A stretch of 64,000 bases of DNA from Bifidobacterium ruminantium DSM 6489 (lineage in GTDB: Bacteria; Actinomycetota; Actinomycetes; Actinomycetales; Bifidobacteriaceae). Every line of letters starts with the position of its first letter. Within the stretch, counting starts at the first letter, position 1. Positions 17,845-26,490 of the stretch are shown piece by piece. A program made the translations under genes and the position numbers. The notes under the pieces were generated by a model that saw only the letters and a program-made list of their open reading frames with translations, had not been told where the DNA came from and searched no databases. The stretch is from positions 1-64,000 of the forward strand of contig NZ_JDTK01000008.1 in assembly GCF_000770925.1 (NCBI RefSeq). Reading direction: 5' to 3'.

Positions 17845-18249
17845 ATGAGCGAAGACAACGACACCAAGCTGAACCTCGACGTGCCCGAGCACCTCGAATA
17901 CTCCGATGAACACGTGTGGGTGGACGCATCCGTCGAACCCGCCATGGTGGGCGTCACCGAATATGCCGTCGGACAGTTCGGCGAACTGGTGTACGTCGAC
18001 CTGCCCGAAGTCGGCACCCAGGTCGAGGCGGGCGACGAAGTGGCAGAATTCGAGTCGTCCAAAGCCGTCACGGCACTGGTCTCCCCGGTCGCGGGAACAA
18101 TCCGCTACGTCAACAGCGAAGCCGCCGACGATCCGAGCATCGTCACCGGAGATCCGTACGGCGAGGGCTGGATCTTCAAAATCGAACTCGAGGACGATGA
18201 GCCGGATTTGCTCACCGCTGACGAGTACGCAAAAATCGTGGCCCAGTGA
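17845..18249 (+). CDS. gcvH: Glycine cleavage system H protein (lipoyl carrier)
   Basis: 134 residues. The sequence follows the H-protein pattern: YSDEHVWVD, VGVTEYAVGQFGELVYVDLP, EFESSKAVTALVSPVAG with the lipoylated Lys, and DPYGEGWIFKIE. H protein carries the lipoyl arm between the P, T and L proteins. No gcvP, gcvT or dihydrolipoamide dehydrogenase is in the window, but a lipoate ligase gene lies 6 kb downstream. ATG 17845 is chosen over an in-frame ATG 24 nt upstream because that extension would overlap the -10 hexamer. See the finding on the orphan lipoyl pair. Confidence 0.93.
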   Translation: MSEDNDTKLNLDVPEHLEYSDEHVWVDASVEPAMVGVTEYAVGQFGELVYVDLPEVGTQVEAGDEVAEFESSKAVTALVSPVAGTIRYVNSEAADDPSIVTGDPYGEGWIFKIELEDDEPDLLTADEYAKIVAQ

Positions 18250-18320
18250 CCCACTTCGGCCAGTTCCAGGGCGTCTTCTAAATTTTGCTGTGGCGTAATC
18301 GTTTGTTCGAACGTGACTCC

Positions 18321-18332
18321 TATAGTGTGCGT
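18321..18332 (+). promoter_or_regulatory. Leaderless -10 site for the App1-type gene
   Basis: TATAGT (18321-18326), then 6 nt, then ATG 18333; no Shine-Dalgarno sequence. Confidence 0.55.
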
Positions 18333-19613
18333 ATGAATGAAATTCAGCCGTTGCCGCAGTTTCCGCCGCACCTCAATCGGCACGCCGATTCGCAGCGGAC
18401 GGATGGAAGGAACGATGCGCCGTCCGATGACATGGCCACCGTGCCGATTCCTGCGCGCAAGGTAGCCACCACTTTCGACACGGCCTCCAAGCATGAGCGG
18501 ATTGAAGCCAAGCCGCTGCTGACCAGGCTGTTCCGTCATGCCGTCACCGGCACGTTCGGCATCTGGCTGAAATTCTCCACCGCGCTGGTGCATGCCCTGG
18601 ACTGGTATCCGCGCGTGGAACCGTATGTCGGCTACGGCACCGAGCATTACTCCCGCCTGATTTGTCGCACCGTGTACGGACCGTTCAAAAGGCAGGCCGG
18701 ACGGCTGTCCCGCGGCATCCGCGGCATGCTGATGGTGCCGTCGCCGCATACCAAGGTGTGTCTCGCGATCGACGACGTGCCTATCGAAACCGTGCAGGTG
18801 GGCGCGTCCGAAGTGTACGACGCGGTTGACAGCCATCCCGACACCTCCAGCGAATTCGTGGCGTCCGACGATGCCGGATACCTCGACCTCGTCGCCGAGC
18901 ATTCGCTCGATCCGGGCATTCACAACGTGTCGTACAAAGTGCGCAGTCGCAAGCCGGTGGACGCCAATCTATTCACCATTCCAAGCGGCACCAAGGTGGG
19001 CGTGATCTCCGACGTGGACGACACCATCATGGTCACGCAGGCGCCGAGCTTGGTGAAGGCCGCGTACAATCTGCTGCTGCTCAACCCCCGCAAGAAGGTG
19101 CCGGTGCCCAGCATGAACCTGCTGTTCACCCGCATCGCGGACATGTTCCCGGACGCCCCGTTCTTCTACCTTTCCACGTCGCCGTGGAACGTGGAAAGCT
19201 CGATCCGGCATCTCATCACGAACCATGGTTTTCCGGAAGGGCCTTTGCTGCTGCGCGACCTTGATCCGCGTCCGAAGACGTTCATTCCGTCGGGCGTGCA
19301 GCACAAGCTTGAATTCGCCGAGCAGCTGATGGCGGATTTTCCGGATATGAAGTTCATTCTGATCGGCGATGACGGGCAGAAGGATCCGACCACGTACGCC
19401 ACAATCGCGCGACGGTATCCGGGACGCGTGCTGGCGATCGCCATTCGGCAGCTGTCGCCGCGCGAAGTCGGGGGAACGCTCGGCTCCGTCGCGGGACGTG
19501 CGTCCACGCAGCCGACGCCGGTCACCGATGTGCCGGTATTCATGGGAACGACCGGATCGAACATTATGAAGACGATGCTGCCGTACCTGCGTTCCGTGCG
19601 TTTCGACGATTAA
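18333..19613 (+). CDS. App1-type phosphatidate phosphatase family protein (DUF2183)
   Basis: 426 residues. The C-terminal half carries the App1 catalytic domain of the HAD superfamily: GVISDVDDTIMVT (about 223-235, with the DxDxT nucleophile), FFYLSTSPWNVES, and ILIGDDGQKDPTTY near the C-terminus (acidic motif). The N-terminal half is a less conserved region common in bacterial members. Yeast App1 is a Mg-dependent phosphatidate phosphatase; the substrate of bacterial homologues is unclear. ATG 18333 has a perfectly placed -10 hexamer and no ribosome site, so the longer frame from 18285 is rejected. Confidence 0.88.
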   Translation: MNEIQPLPQFPPHLNRHADSQRTDGRNDAPSDDMATVPIPARKVATTFDTASKHERIEAKPLLTRLFRHAVTGTFGIWLKFSTALVHALDWYPRVEPYVGYGTEHYSRLICRTVYGPFKRQAGRLSRGIRGMLMVPSPHTKVCLAIDDVPIETVQVGASEVYDAVDSHPDTSSEFVASDDAGYLDLVAEHSLDPGIHNVSYKVRSRKPVDANLFTIPSGTKVGVISDVDDTIMVTQAPSLVKAAYNLLLLNPRKKVPVPSMNLLFTRIADMFPDAPFFYLSTSPWNVESSIRHLITNHGFPEGPLLLRDLDPRPKTFIPSGVQHKLEFAEQLMADFPDMKFILIGDDGQKDPTTYATIARRYPGRVLAIAIRQLSPREVGGTLGSVAGRASTQPTPVTDVPVFMGTTGSNIMKTMLPYLRSVRFDD

Positions 19614-19674
19614 TGGCGATTCCGCCTGCCGGAAACGGCGGAAACATACGATGCGGGCCGGTATGGCAGGCCGG

Positions 19675-19687
19675 TATAATCGCGTGC
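19675..19687 (+). promoter_or_regulatory. Leaderless -10 site for the oligopeptidase gene
   Basis: A consensus TATAAT (19675-19680), then 7 nt, then ATG 19688. Confidence 0.6.
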
Positions 19688-22198
19688 ATGAGTGAATTTC
19701 GGGGCATGAACGACCCGTCCGCATCGGAGCAGGATGGGTTCGGCGCGATTCCGCGCGCGAAACGGGTGCCGAAGGAGCGCACCTTCCATGGCGACACCTT
19801 CATCGATCAATACGAATGGCTGCGGGACAAGCAATCGCAGGACGTTCAAGACTACGTGGCGGCACAGAACCGCTATTGCGAACAGCGTATGGCACCGCTC
19901 AAATCACTACGGAAGACGCTGTTCGAGGAATTCAGGTCGCATGTGCAGGAAACCGACATGTCCGTGCCGACGCGCATGGACGGCTACTGGTACTTCACCC
20001 GCACCATGCAGGGGCGGCAATACGCCACGCAATGCCGGGTGCCGATCCGCGGCGCGGACGATTGGGATCCGCCGACAGTGGAGGCCGGCGTGCCGCTCGA
20101 CTGTGAACAGGTGGTGTTCGATACGAACGCCGAGGCGCAAGGCCACGATTTCTTCCGCATCGGCGGCATGGACATTTCCAAGGACGGCCGTTGGATGCTG
20201 TACGGCACCGACACGACTGGTGACGAACGCTACGATTTCCGCATCCGCGATCTTGAGACCGGCGACGAGCTGGAGGAGCGGTTCGAAGGCATCGGCGGAG
20301 CCTGCTTCACACCGGACGCGCAATGGGTGTTCTACGTGCTGCTCGACGACGCGTGGCGTCCGTACGCGGTGATGCGCCACCGTGTCGGCACCCCCGTGAC
20401 CGATGACGTGGAGGTCTACCGCGAGACGGACGAACGCTTCTGGGTGGGCATCGGACTGTCCTTCGACGAACGGAACATCGTGATCGGCACCGGGTCGAAA
20501 ACCACCACCGAGGTGCTGATGCTGCCGGTGGACACCCCAGAGGGCTCGTTCCGGGCCTTCATTCCGCGCGAAACCGACGTGGAATACGATGTGAGCTTCG
20601 CCTGCTTCGAAGGCGCGGGGGAGCATGGCGAGGATATTCCGCTCGCCGTGGTGTACCACAACGCGTTGAATTCGAATTTCGAGATCGATGTGATCGATAT
20701 GCGGACGCACGAGCCTCCATACCGGCTGGGTGAAGGCGTGCGCGTGGCGGTCGGATCGCCCTACGGTTGCGAGCATGGCGACGACGTGGACCCCGGCGCC
20801 TCCTCCATGCCGATCGGCACCCCGTATTCAAATCCCTGCAATCCCGCCATTCTGCAGGGCGCGCACGGCTTGGGCATCGAGGGTATCTCGATCCATCGGC
20901 ATTTCGTCGCATTGCAATACCGCGCGGAAAGCCTGCCGCACATCGCGGTGATGACGAAACGGGCCGCCGCCGAGGATTTCCTGGCCGGCCGGCCATGGCG
21001 GTTCACCGAACTGGTGCCGCACGCGCTGGAGGACGATTGGGACGTCGACGAATCCGTGGACGAGATCAACGAGGAACGCGCCGAGATCTGGGGCAAACTG
21101 GACGCGGCCGCCGCCGCGCAAGGCAAGGGATCGGCCGTGCATGGCGTCTCGCGTCGGGCGATGACGTCGTCGGACGGCGCCACCGCCGACCGCATGCCGG
21201 GGGAGACACGACGCCTGTATTCGATCGGCGTGGGTGGCAACCCCTCGTATGACGCGCCGCGCATGCGCTACTCGTTCGCCAGTTACACGCGCCCCGGCGA
21301 ACTGCACGATTACGATCCGGACACCGGCGAGGACCGTCTGCTCAAACGCGCCACCGTGCTGGGTGGTTTCGATCCGCGCGACTACATGGAACGCCGGGTG
21401 TGGGTCACCGCGCGCGACGGCGAACGCATCCCCGTCTCGCTGGTATGGCGACGTGACGTGCCGACTTGCGATTCCGCCATGTTCATCACCGGCTACGGCG
21501 CATACGAGATCAGCTCCGATCCGGGATTCGCGGTGTCACGCATCAGCATGCTCGACCGCGGCGTGCTGTACGCCGTGCCGCACATCCGCGGCGGCGGCGA
21601 AATGGGACGCGCCTGGTACGAGCAGGGGCATCTGCTCAACAAGAAGCATTCGTTTGAGGACTTCATCGACGCCACGCGCGCGCTGCAGCACGCCGGACTG
21701 GCCTCGCCGCTGCGTACGGTGGCGAACGGCGGCTCGGCGGGCGGCCTATTGATGGGGGCGGTCGCCAACATGGCTCCGGAATGCTATGCGGGCGTGGAGG
21801 CGGATGTGCCGTTCGTGGACGCGCTGACCTCGATCCTTGATCCTTCGCTGCCGCTGACCGTCACCGAATGGGACGAGTGGGGCGATCCGCTGCACGACGC
21901 GGATGTGTACGCGTATATGAAGTCGTACACGCCATACGAGAATGCGCCAGATAGTGAAAATGATGAAAGAACTGCCGTTTTTCCGAAAATTTTCATTACC
22001 ACATCCATGAACGACACCCGCGTGCTGTATGTGGAGCCGATGAAATGGCTGGCTCGGCTGCAGCATGCCGGTGTGGACGCCGTGGCGAAAATCGAGGTGG
22101 AAGCCGGCCATGGGGGTACGTCCGGGCGGTACAAGCAATGGGAGGAAGTCTCCTATGAGAACGCTTGGTGCTTGTCGATGATGGGCATCGGCAGCTGA
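19688..22198 (+). CDS. Prolyl oligopeptidase family serine peptidase (oligopeptidase B-like)
   Basis: 836 residues. The start of the fold (IDQYEWLRD) is typical of S9A enzymes. A beta-propeller occupies the N-terminal part, and the C-terminal alpha/beta hydrolase domain contains VPHIRGGGEMGRAWYEQG, the nucleophile GGSAGGLLMG (Ser at about 684), an Asp in NDTRVLYVEP and the His in GHGGTSGRY. These features match oligopeptidase B (cleavage after Lys/Arg in peptides). At 836 residues it is about 140 longer than E. coli PtrB; extra sequence lies between propeller and catalytic domain (about residues 345-520). The start at 19688 is fixed by the TATAAT 7 nt upstream; it removes 25 codons from the longest frame. 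Confidence 0.92.
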   Translation: MSEFRGMNDPSASEQDGFGAIPRAKRVPKERTFHGDTFIDQYEWLRDKQSQDVQDYVAAQNRYCEQRMAPLKSLRKTLFEEFRSHVQETDMSVPTRMDGYWYFTRTMQGRQYATQCRVPIRGADDWDPPTVEAGVPLDCEQVVFDTNAEAQGHDFFRIGGMDISKDGRWMLYGTDTTGDERYDFRIRDLETGDELEERFEGIGGACFTPDAQWVFYVLLDDAWRPYAVMRHRVGTPVTDDVEVYRETDERFWVGIGLSFDERNIVIGTGSKTTTEVLMLPVDTPEGSFRAFIPRETDVEYDVSFACFEGAGEHGEDIPLAVVYHNALNSNFEIDVIDMRTHEPPYRLGEGVRVAVGSPYGCEHGDDVDPGASSMPIGTPYSNPCNPAILQGAHGLGIEGISIHRHFVALQYRAESLPHIAVMTKRAAAEDFLAGRPWRFTELVPHALEDDWDVDESVDEINEERAEIWGKLDAAAAAQGKGSAVHGVSRRAMTSSDGATADRMPGETRRLYSIGVGGNPSYDAPRMRYSFASYTRPGELHDYDPDTGEDRLLKRATVLGGFDPRDYMERRVWVTARDGERIPVSLVWRRDVPTCDSAMFITGYGAYEISSDPGFAVSRISMLDRGVLYAVPHIRGGGEMGRAWYEQGHLLNKKHSFEDFIDATRALQHAGLASPLRTVANGGSAGGLLMGAVANMAPECYAGVEADVPFVDALTSILDPSLPLTVTEWDEWGDPLHDADVYAYMKSYTPYENAPDSENDERTAVFPKIFITTSMNDTRVLYVEPMKWLARLQHAGVDAVAKIEVEAGHGGTSGRYKQWEEVSYENAWCLSMMGIGS

Positions 22199-22282
22199 CT
22201 GGCCGCCGACTGTCGGAATGGGCTGTCCATTTGCTGAGCTGTTTTAGTCCGATAGGTGAATCACTGACTAGAGTCGCGTGCT

Positions 22283-23323
22283 ATGAGTGATTCTGCAAAG
22301 AAGTACACCATCGCCGTCATTCCGGGCGATGGCATTGGCAAGGAAGTGACTCCGTGGGCCCAGAAGGCTCTGGAGAAGGCGGCCGAAGGCGTCGCCGAAT
22401 TCGAATATGAGAAGTTCGATCTGGGTGCCGAGCGCTATCTGCGTGACGGCGCGATTCTTCCGGAAGAGGAAGAGGAGCGCATCAAGAAGACCGACGCCAT
22501 CCTGCTGGGCGCCGTCGGCGATCCGCGCATCAAGGCGGGCATTCTGGAACGCGGCCTGCTGCTCAAGCTCCGCTTCGACCTGGACCAGTATGTGAACCTG
22601 CGTCCGTCCAAGCTGTACAAGGGCGTTACCTCGCCGCTCGCCAACCCGGGTGACATCGACTTCGTGGTCGTGCGTGAAGGCACCGAAGGCCTGTACTGCG
22701 GTGCCGGCGGCGCAGTGCGCCGTGGCACCCCGAACGAGGTGGCCACCGAAGTGTCCATCAACACCGCCTATGGCGTGGAGCGCGTGGTACGTTACGCCTT
22801 CCAGCTGGCCATGAAGCGCAGGAAGCATGTGACCCTTGTGCACAAGAAGAACGTGCTCGTCAACGCCGGCGACATGTGGCAGCGCATCGTCGACAAGGTG
22901 GCCGAGGAATACCCGGAGGTCTCCCACGACTACCTGCACATCGACGCGACCACCATCTTCATGGTGTCCAACCCGTCCCGCTTCGACGTGATCCTGACCG
23001 ACAACCTGTTCGGCGACATCATCACCGACGAGGCCGGTGCGGTGGTCGGTGGCGTCGGATACTCCGCCTCCGGCTGCATCAACGCGTCCAACGAATACCC
23101 GTCCATGTTCGAGCCGATCCACGGTTCCGCTCCGGACATCGCCGGCCAGAACAAGGCCAATCCGACCGCGGCCATCCTGTCCGCCGCCATGCTGCTCGAG
23201 CATCTCGGATTCGACGATGCCGCCAAGAAGATCCATACCGCCGTGGAAGCCGACATCGAGGAGCTCGGCTCCACCACGCGTTCCACCGACGAGGTCGGTC
23301 GCGACATTCTGGCGCGCATGTGA
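22283..23323 (+). CDS. leuB: 3-isopropylmalate dehydrogenase
   Basis: 346 residues of the isocitrate/isopropylmalate dehydrogenase family: [53 protein letters not shown] and HGSAPDIAG. It oxidises and decarboxylates 3-isopropylmalate in leucine biosynthesis. No other leu genes are adjacent, which is common in bifidobacteria. No ribosome site is visible; TAGAGT ends 8 nt before the ATG and may be a -10 with a very short leader. Confidence 0.95.
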   Translation: MSDSAKKYTIAVIPGDGIGKEVTPWAQKALEKAAEGVAEFEYEKFDLGAERYLRDGAILPEEEEERIKKTDAILLGAVGDPRIKAGILERGLLLKLRFDLDQYVNLRPSKLYKGVTSPLANPGDIDFVVVREGTEGLYCGAGGAVRRGTPNEVATEVSINTAYGVERVVRYAFQLAMKRRKHVTLVHKKNVLVNAGDMWQRIVDKVAEEYPEVSHDYLHIDATTIFMVSNPSRFDVILTDNLFGDIITDEAGAVVGGVGYSASGCINASNEYPSMFEPIHGSAPDIAGQNKANPTAAILSAAMLLEHLGFDDAAKKIHTAVEADIEELGSTTRSTDEVGRDILARM

Positions 23324-23407
23324 GACGACATATAAAGATACGTGACGGCATGTGACGGTTCGAAAAGCCGAGAAATCGGCTGATTCCGACTTCCGTCCCA
23401 TCCTTTG

Positions 23408-23450
23408 AGACGCCCACCGAAAAGGGTTTTTCCCGAATTGGCGGGCGTCT
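23408..23450 (+). terminator. Terminator-like hairpin after leuB
   Basis: Eleven-bp stem AGACGCCCACC / GGCGGGCGTCT with one mismatch and a nested GGG/CCC pair. No T-run follows, so termination efficiency is uncertain. Confidence 0.5.
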
Positions 23451-23518
23451 TCGCATATTCGGGGATTTTTCAGGGGCCGCCTAAGGTGGAATCGGGTGGA
23501 AATGGGCAAACTTTGGGA

Positions 23519-23530
23519 TATTGTTGAGAC
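23519..23530 (+). promoter_or_regulatory. Leaderless -10 site for the TM2 gene
   Basis: TATTGT (23519-23524), then 6 nt, then ATG 23531; no Shine-Dalgarno sequence. Confidence 0.5.
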
Positions 23531-24340
23531 ATGAGTGATAACAACGCCGATTTCAACGGCAACGGTCAAATCAACAATCCAACGTCGGGTGACGCGACCC
23601 AGGCCGATTTCGGCCAGTCGTATGATGCCTCGCAAAGCGATGCGCAGATGTATGCTCAGGAAACGCAGCTGGACACCTCGCTCCACGGGCAGCACGCTGC
23701 CTATGCCCAGTCCGCATCGCCGGCCCCGTCCTACGATTCCAACGCAGGCTCCTATGCCCAGCCCGGCTACAACCAATATGCCCAGCCGGATTATGGCCAG
23801 CCGGCATACGGCCAACAGCCGTCCTATGATCAGCCGAATTATAGCCAGCCGGCTCCGTCCTACGATTCCAGCGCATCGTCCTATAGTCAGTATGCGCAGC
23901 CGTCCCAGCAGCCGGTCGCCCCGGCTCCGGTCTATGATCCCAACGGTGCCTACGGACAGCAGTCCTACGGTCAGCCCGCTTATGGCCAGCCCTCCTATGG
24001 CCAGCCGAATTACGGTCAGCAAGGCTACTCCTACAACCAGTCCGCCTATACGCAGCAGCCCGCCTATGGTCAGCCCGTTCCCATGGGGTACTCGCAGAAG
24101 TCGAAACTGGCCGCGGGACTGCTTGGCATCTTCCTCGGCGGCCTCGGCGTGCACAACTTCTACCTGGGCAACACCGGCAAGGCCGTCGCGCAGCTGCTGC
24201 TGACCATCATCGGCTGGATCATCTTCATCGGCCCGGCCATCGCCAGCATCTGGGGTCTGGTGGAAGGCATCATGATCCTCGCTTCCCATCCCGGTTCCCA
24301 GTGGCATCGTGACGGCAAAGGTGTAGAGTTGCAGGATTGA
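23531..24340 (+). CDS. TM2-domain membrane protein with Gln/Tyr/Gly/Pro-rich N-terminus
   Basis: 269 residues. The first 190 are low complexity with many QP.YGQ units, of the kind that forms disordered, self-associating segments. The C-terminal 75 residues form the TM2 domain: KSKLAAGLLGIFLGGLGVHNFYLG, a short turn, and a second membrane stretch (AQLLLTIIGWIIFIGPAIASIWG). Function of TM2 proteins is not settled. The stop codon overlaps the start of the lipoate ligase gene by one base (TGATG), which suggests translational coupling. Confidence 0.87.
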   Translation: MSDNNADFNGNGQINNPTSGDATQADFGQSYDASQSDAQMYAQETQLDTSLHGQHAAYAQSASPAPSYDSNAGSYAQPGYNQYAQPDYGQPAYGQQPSYDQPNYSQPAPSYDSSASSYSQYAQPSQQPVAPAPVYDPNGAYGQQSYGQPAYGQPSYGQPNYGQQGYSYNQSAYTQQPAYGQPVPMGYSQKSKLAAGLLGIFLGGLGVHNFYLGNTGKAVAQLLLTIIGWIIFIGPAIASIWGLVEGIMILASHPGSQWHRDGKGVELQD

Positions 24341-25521
24341 TGATCCGAGGACTATACAAACAGCCGGGCGGCAAACTCGTGGGAGTTTCCGTCCGGCTTT
24401 CCCATGCGCGGCGAATGGAAGACACGCACGCCGTCGAATGCCATATCGACGGCGATTTCTTTCTTGACGGCGATGAAGACGATACGTGGCGGATGCTGCG
24501 TTCCATGGAAACCGCGTTGGAACGATGCGCCTCCGAACATGCCGGAAATCCGACGGCGATGCAAGACGCCGCGGCCATCGCCATCGAAAAAACAATGCTG
24601 GACCATCCAGACGCGCGCATCGTCGGCATGGACGCGCAGGGCATCGCCATCGCATTCCGCAGGGCGATCGACGGCATGACGGCCGACGGCGATTCGTTCG
24701 CGATTCCAGCATCGTCAAATGGCGTGCACGGCAGAAATTACGCCGATAGCGAGGTGCCACGAGCACGTCGGCAGGACGCACGTCGGCAGGAATCGCGGTC
24801 CGAAACGGACAGCGACCGAAGCGAATACGCGCGACGGTGGCGCATGCTGCGGCCGCGCATCGTACATGATACCCCGCGAAGCCCGCAGGAGCAGATGAAC
24901 GTCGACGCCGCATGGGCTCGGGAAGTGGCCGAAGGAACCCGCGAACCCATCCTGCGCATCTGGGAATGGGCCGCCCCGGCCGTGGTCATCGGCAGATTCC
25001 AATCGCTTGAGGACGAAGTCAACGTGCGTACCGCACACTCGGAAGGATTCCAGATCGTACGCCGATGCACCGGCGGGGGAGCGATGTTCATCGAGCCGGG
25101 CAACACCATCACGTACTCGCTGTACGCCCCGCTCGATTTCGCCCACGGCATGAGCATCGAGGAATCCTACAAGCTCTGCGACCACTGGCTCGTCGAAGCC
25201 CTGCGCGGACTCGGCCTCGACGTCCGCTTCGCCGGAATCAACGACATCGCCACCCAACACGGCAAACTCGGCGGAGCCGCGCAGCGCCGCTTCGCACCCG
25301 TGAACGGCGGGCCGGGCGCCATACTGCATCACGTCACGCTCGCCTACGACATTGACGCGGAGAAAATGACACGCGTGCTGAACGTGTCACGCGAGAAAAT
25401 GTCCGACAAAGCGGTGAAATCCGCTGTGAAACGCGTCGATCCCATGCGCTCGCAGACCGGCATGAGCCGCGACGAGGTGGTTGCATGGCTGGTCGCCGCG
25501 GCCAGGCGAGTTACAATATAG
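24340..25521 (+). CDS. lplA: Lipoate-protein ligase with N-terminal LplB-like accessory domain
   Basis: 393 residues. The N-terminal 110 residues (YKQPGGKLVGVSVRL ... CHIDGDFFLDGDEDD) match the small accessory domain that follows the catalytic domain in E. coli LplA and is the separate LplB in Thermoplasma. A Gly/Arg-rich linker leads to the catalytic domain (about 165-393): VVIGRFQSLEDEVN, RRCTGGGAMFIEPGNTITYS and GKLGGAAQRRF, where Lys is the expected catalytic residue. It would activate lipoate with ATP and transfer it to GcvH or another acceptor. The domain order is reversed relative to E. coli LplA. Start ATG 24340 overlaps the TM2 stop codon. Confidence 0.88.
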   Translation: MIRGLYKQPGGKLVGVSVRLSHARRMEDTHAVECHIDGDFFLDGDEDDTWRMLRSMETALERCASEHAGNPTAMQDAAAIAIEKTMLDHPDARIVGMDAQGIAIAFRRAIDGMTADGDSFAIPASSNGVHGRNYADSEVPRARRQDARRQESRSETDSDRSEYARRWRMLRPRIVHDTPRSPQEQMNVDAAWAREVAEGTREPILRIWEWAAPAVVIGRFQSLEDEVNVRTAHSEGFQIVRRCTGGGAMFIEPGNTITYSLYAPLDFAHGMSIEESYKLCDHWLVEALRGLGLDVRFAGINDIATQHGKLGGAAQRRFAPVNGGPGAILHHVTLAYDIDAEKMTRVLNVSREKMSDKAVKSAVKRVDPMRSQTGMSRDEVVAWLVAAARRVTI

Positions 25522-25583
25522 CCCGATATAGCCCGAATGGTCGAAGGTGCCCGGCTTGGCAGGCATTGGATGGCGCCGACGAT

Positions 25584-25593
25584 GGGGGGGGGG
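25584..25593 (+). repeat. G10 homopolymer upstream of the Crp/Fnr regulator gene
   Basis: Ten consecutive G in the gap between lplA and the regulator gene, ending 32 nt before its start codon. Confidence 0.85.
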
Positions 25594-25625
25594 TAACGAA
25601 AGCGCGTCGGAACGGAGGCACATCG

Positions 25626-26366
25626 ATGGTCACCTCGAATGGAGTCAACGGAATCAATGACTTCGACGGTTTCGACGATGAGCGTGAGACGCTGCTGCAC
25701 ACCGCGTTGTTCAAGCAGGTCTCGCCCGAAGAGGCGGAGGAGCTGCTGCCGCACCTGCGTCACGCCGAATATTCGAAGGGCGATTTCATCTTCCGCGAGG
25801 GGGATACCGACCATCGCATGTACCTGCTGGAAGAAGGCCGCGTCAAATTGATCCGTCAGGCTTCCGACCGGCGCGTGCAGCTGCTGAGCATCCACGCGTA
25901 CGGCGAGGTGCTGGGCGAGATTCCGGTGTTCGACCCGCATGGCGGACCGCGCACGGCTTCGGCGGTGGCGATGACCAACGGCACGCGCGTCGTCTGGCTG
26001 GAACGCGACGCGTTGTTCGCCTGGCTCGACGAGCATCCGCGCGTGGCCGTGGACATGCTGCAGGTATTGGCACATCGCATGCGCAGCAACAACGAGCGTA
26101 TCTGCGATCTGGTGTTCATGGACGTTCCCGGACGCCTCGCCAAAACGCTGCTCAATCTGGCGGCGCGGTTCGGAGAGCCGGTCGAAGCGGGCCTGAAGGT
26201 TCCGCACGATCTGACGCAAGAGGAGATGGCGCAGCTTGTCGGCTCCTCGCGCGAGACGGTGAACAAGGCGTTGATGGATTTCGTCAACCGCGGATGGATA
26301 GCAAGGGAAGGCCGGTCGATCATCATCTACCAGCCGGGCATGCTGATCCGTCGATCACGTAGATGA
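25626..26366 (+). CDS. Crp/Fnr-family transcriptional regulator
   Basis: 246 residues. A cyclic-nucleotide-binding-type domain (about 25-140, with GDFIFREGD and GEVLGEIPVFD) precedes a winged helix (about 190-240) containing LTQEEMAQLVGSSRETVNKALMDFVNRGWI. The phosphate-binding Arg and Ser of cAMP receptors are only partly conserved (GGPRTASAVA is present in the usual PRSATV place). It resembles GlxR-type actinobacterial global regulators. GGAGG lies 7 nt before ATG 25626; the longest frame begins inside lplA and is rejected. The G10 tract lies in its upstream region. Confidence 0.92.
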   Translation: MVTSNGVNGINDFDGFDDERETLLHTALFKQVSPEEAEELLPHLRHAEYSKGDFIFREGDTDHRMYLLEEGRVKLIRQASDRRVQLLSIHAYGEVLGEIPVFDPHGGPRTASAVAMTNGTRVVWLERDALFAWLDEHPRVAVDMLQVLAHRMRSNNERICDLVFMDVPGRLAKTLLNLAARFGEPVEAGLKVPHDLTQEEMAQLVGSSRETVNKALMDFVNRGWIAREGRSIIIYQPGMLIRRSRR

Positions 26367-26477
26367 TTCCATGCAGATGATTTTCGGCTGATTTCCAGCT
26401 TTTCCTGAGAAAACGGCGGTTTTGTGAGAAACCCGTGGCGTCTGTTGGCGCGTGTTCGTTTAGTAGACCCGCCACTT

Positions 26478-26490
26478 TAGAATGGGCGTC
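26478..26490 (+). promoter_or_regulatory. Leaderless -10 site for the PBP gene
   Basis: TAGAAT (26478-26483), then 7 nt, then ATG 26491; the ATG of the longest frame (26482) falls inside the hexamer. Confidence 0.55.

Noticed and set aside
22268-24913. 881-codon minus-strand frame across leuB and the TM2 gene
   Set aside because: It overlaps three real genes and has low-complexity composition typical of an antisense frame.
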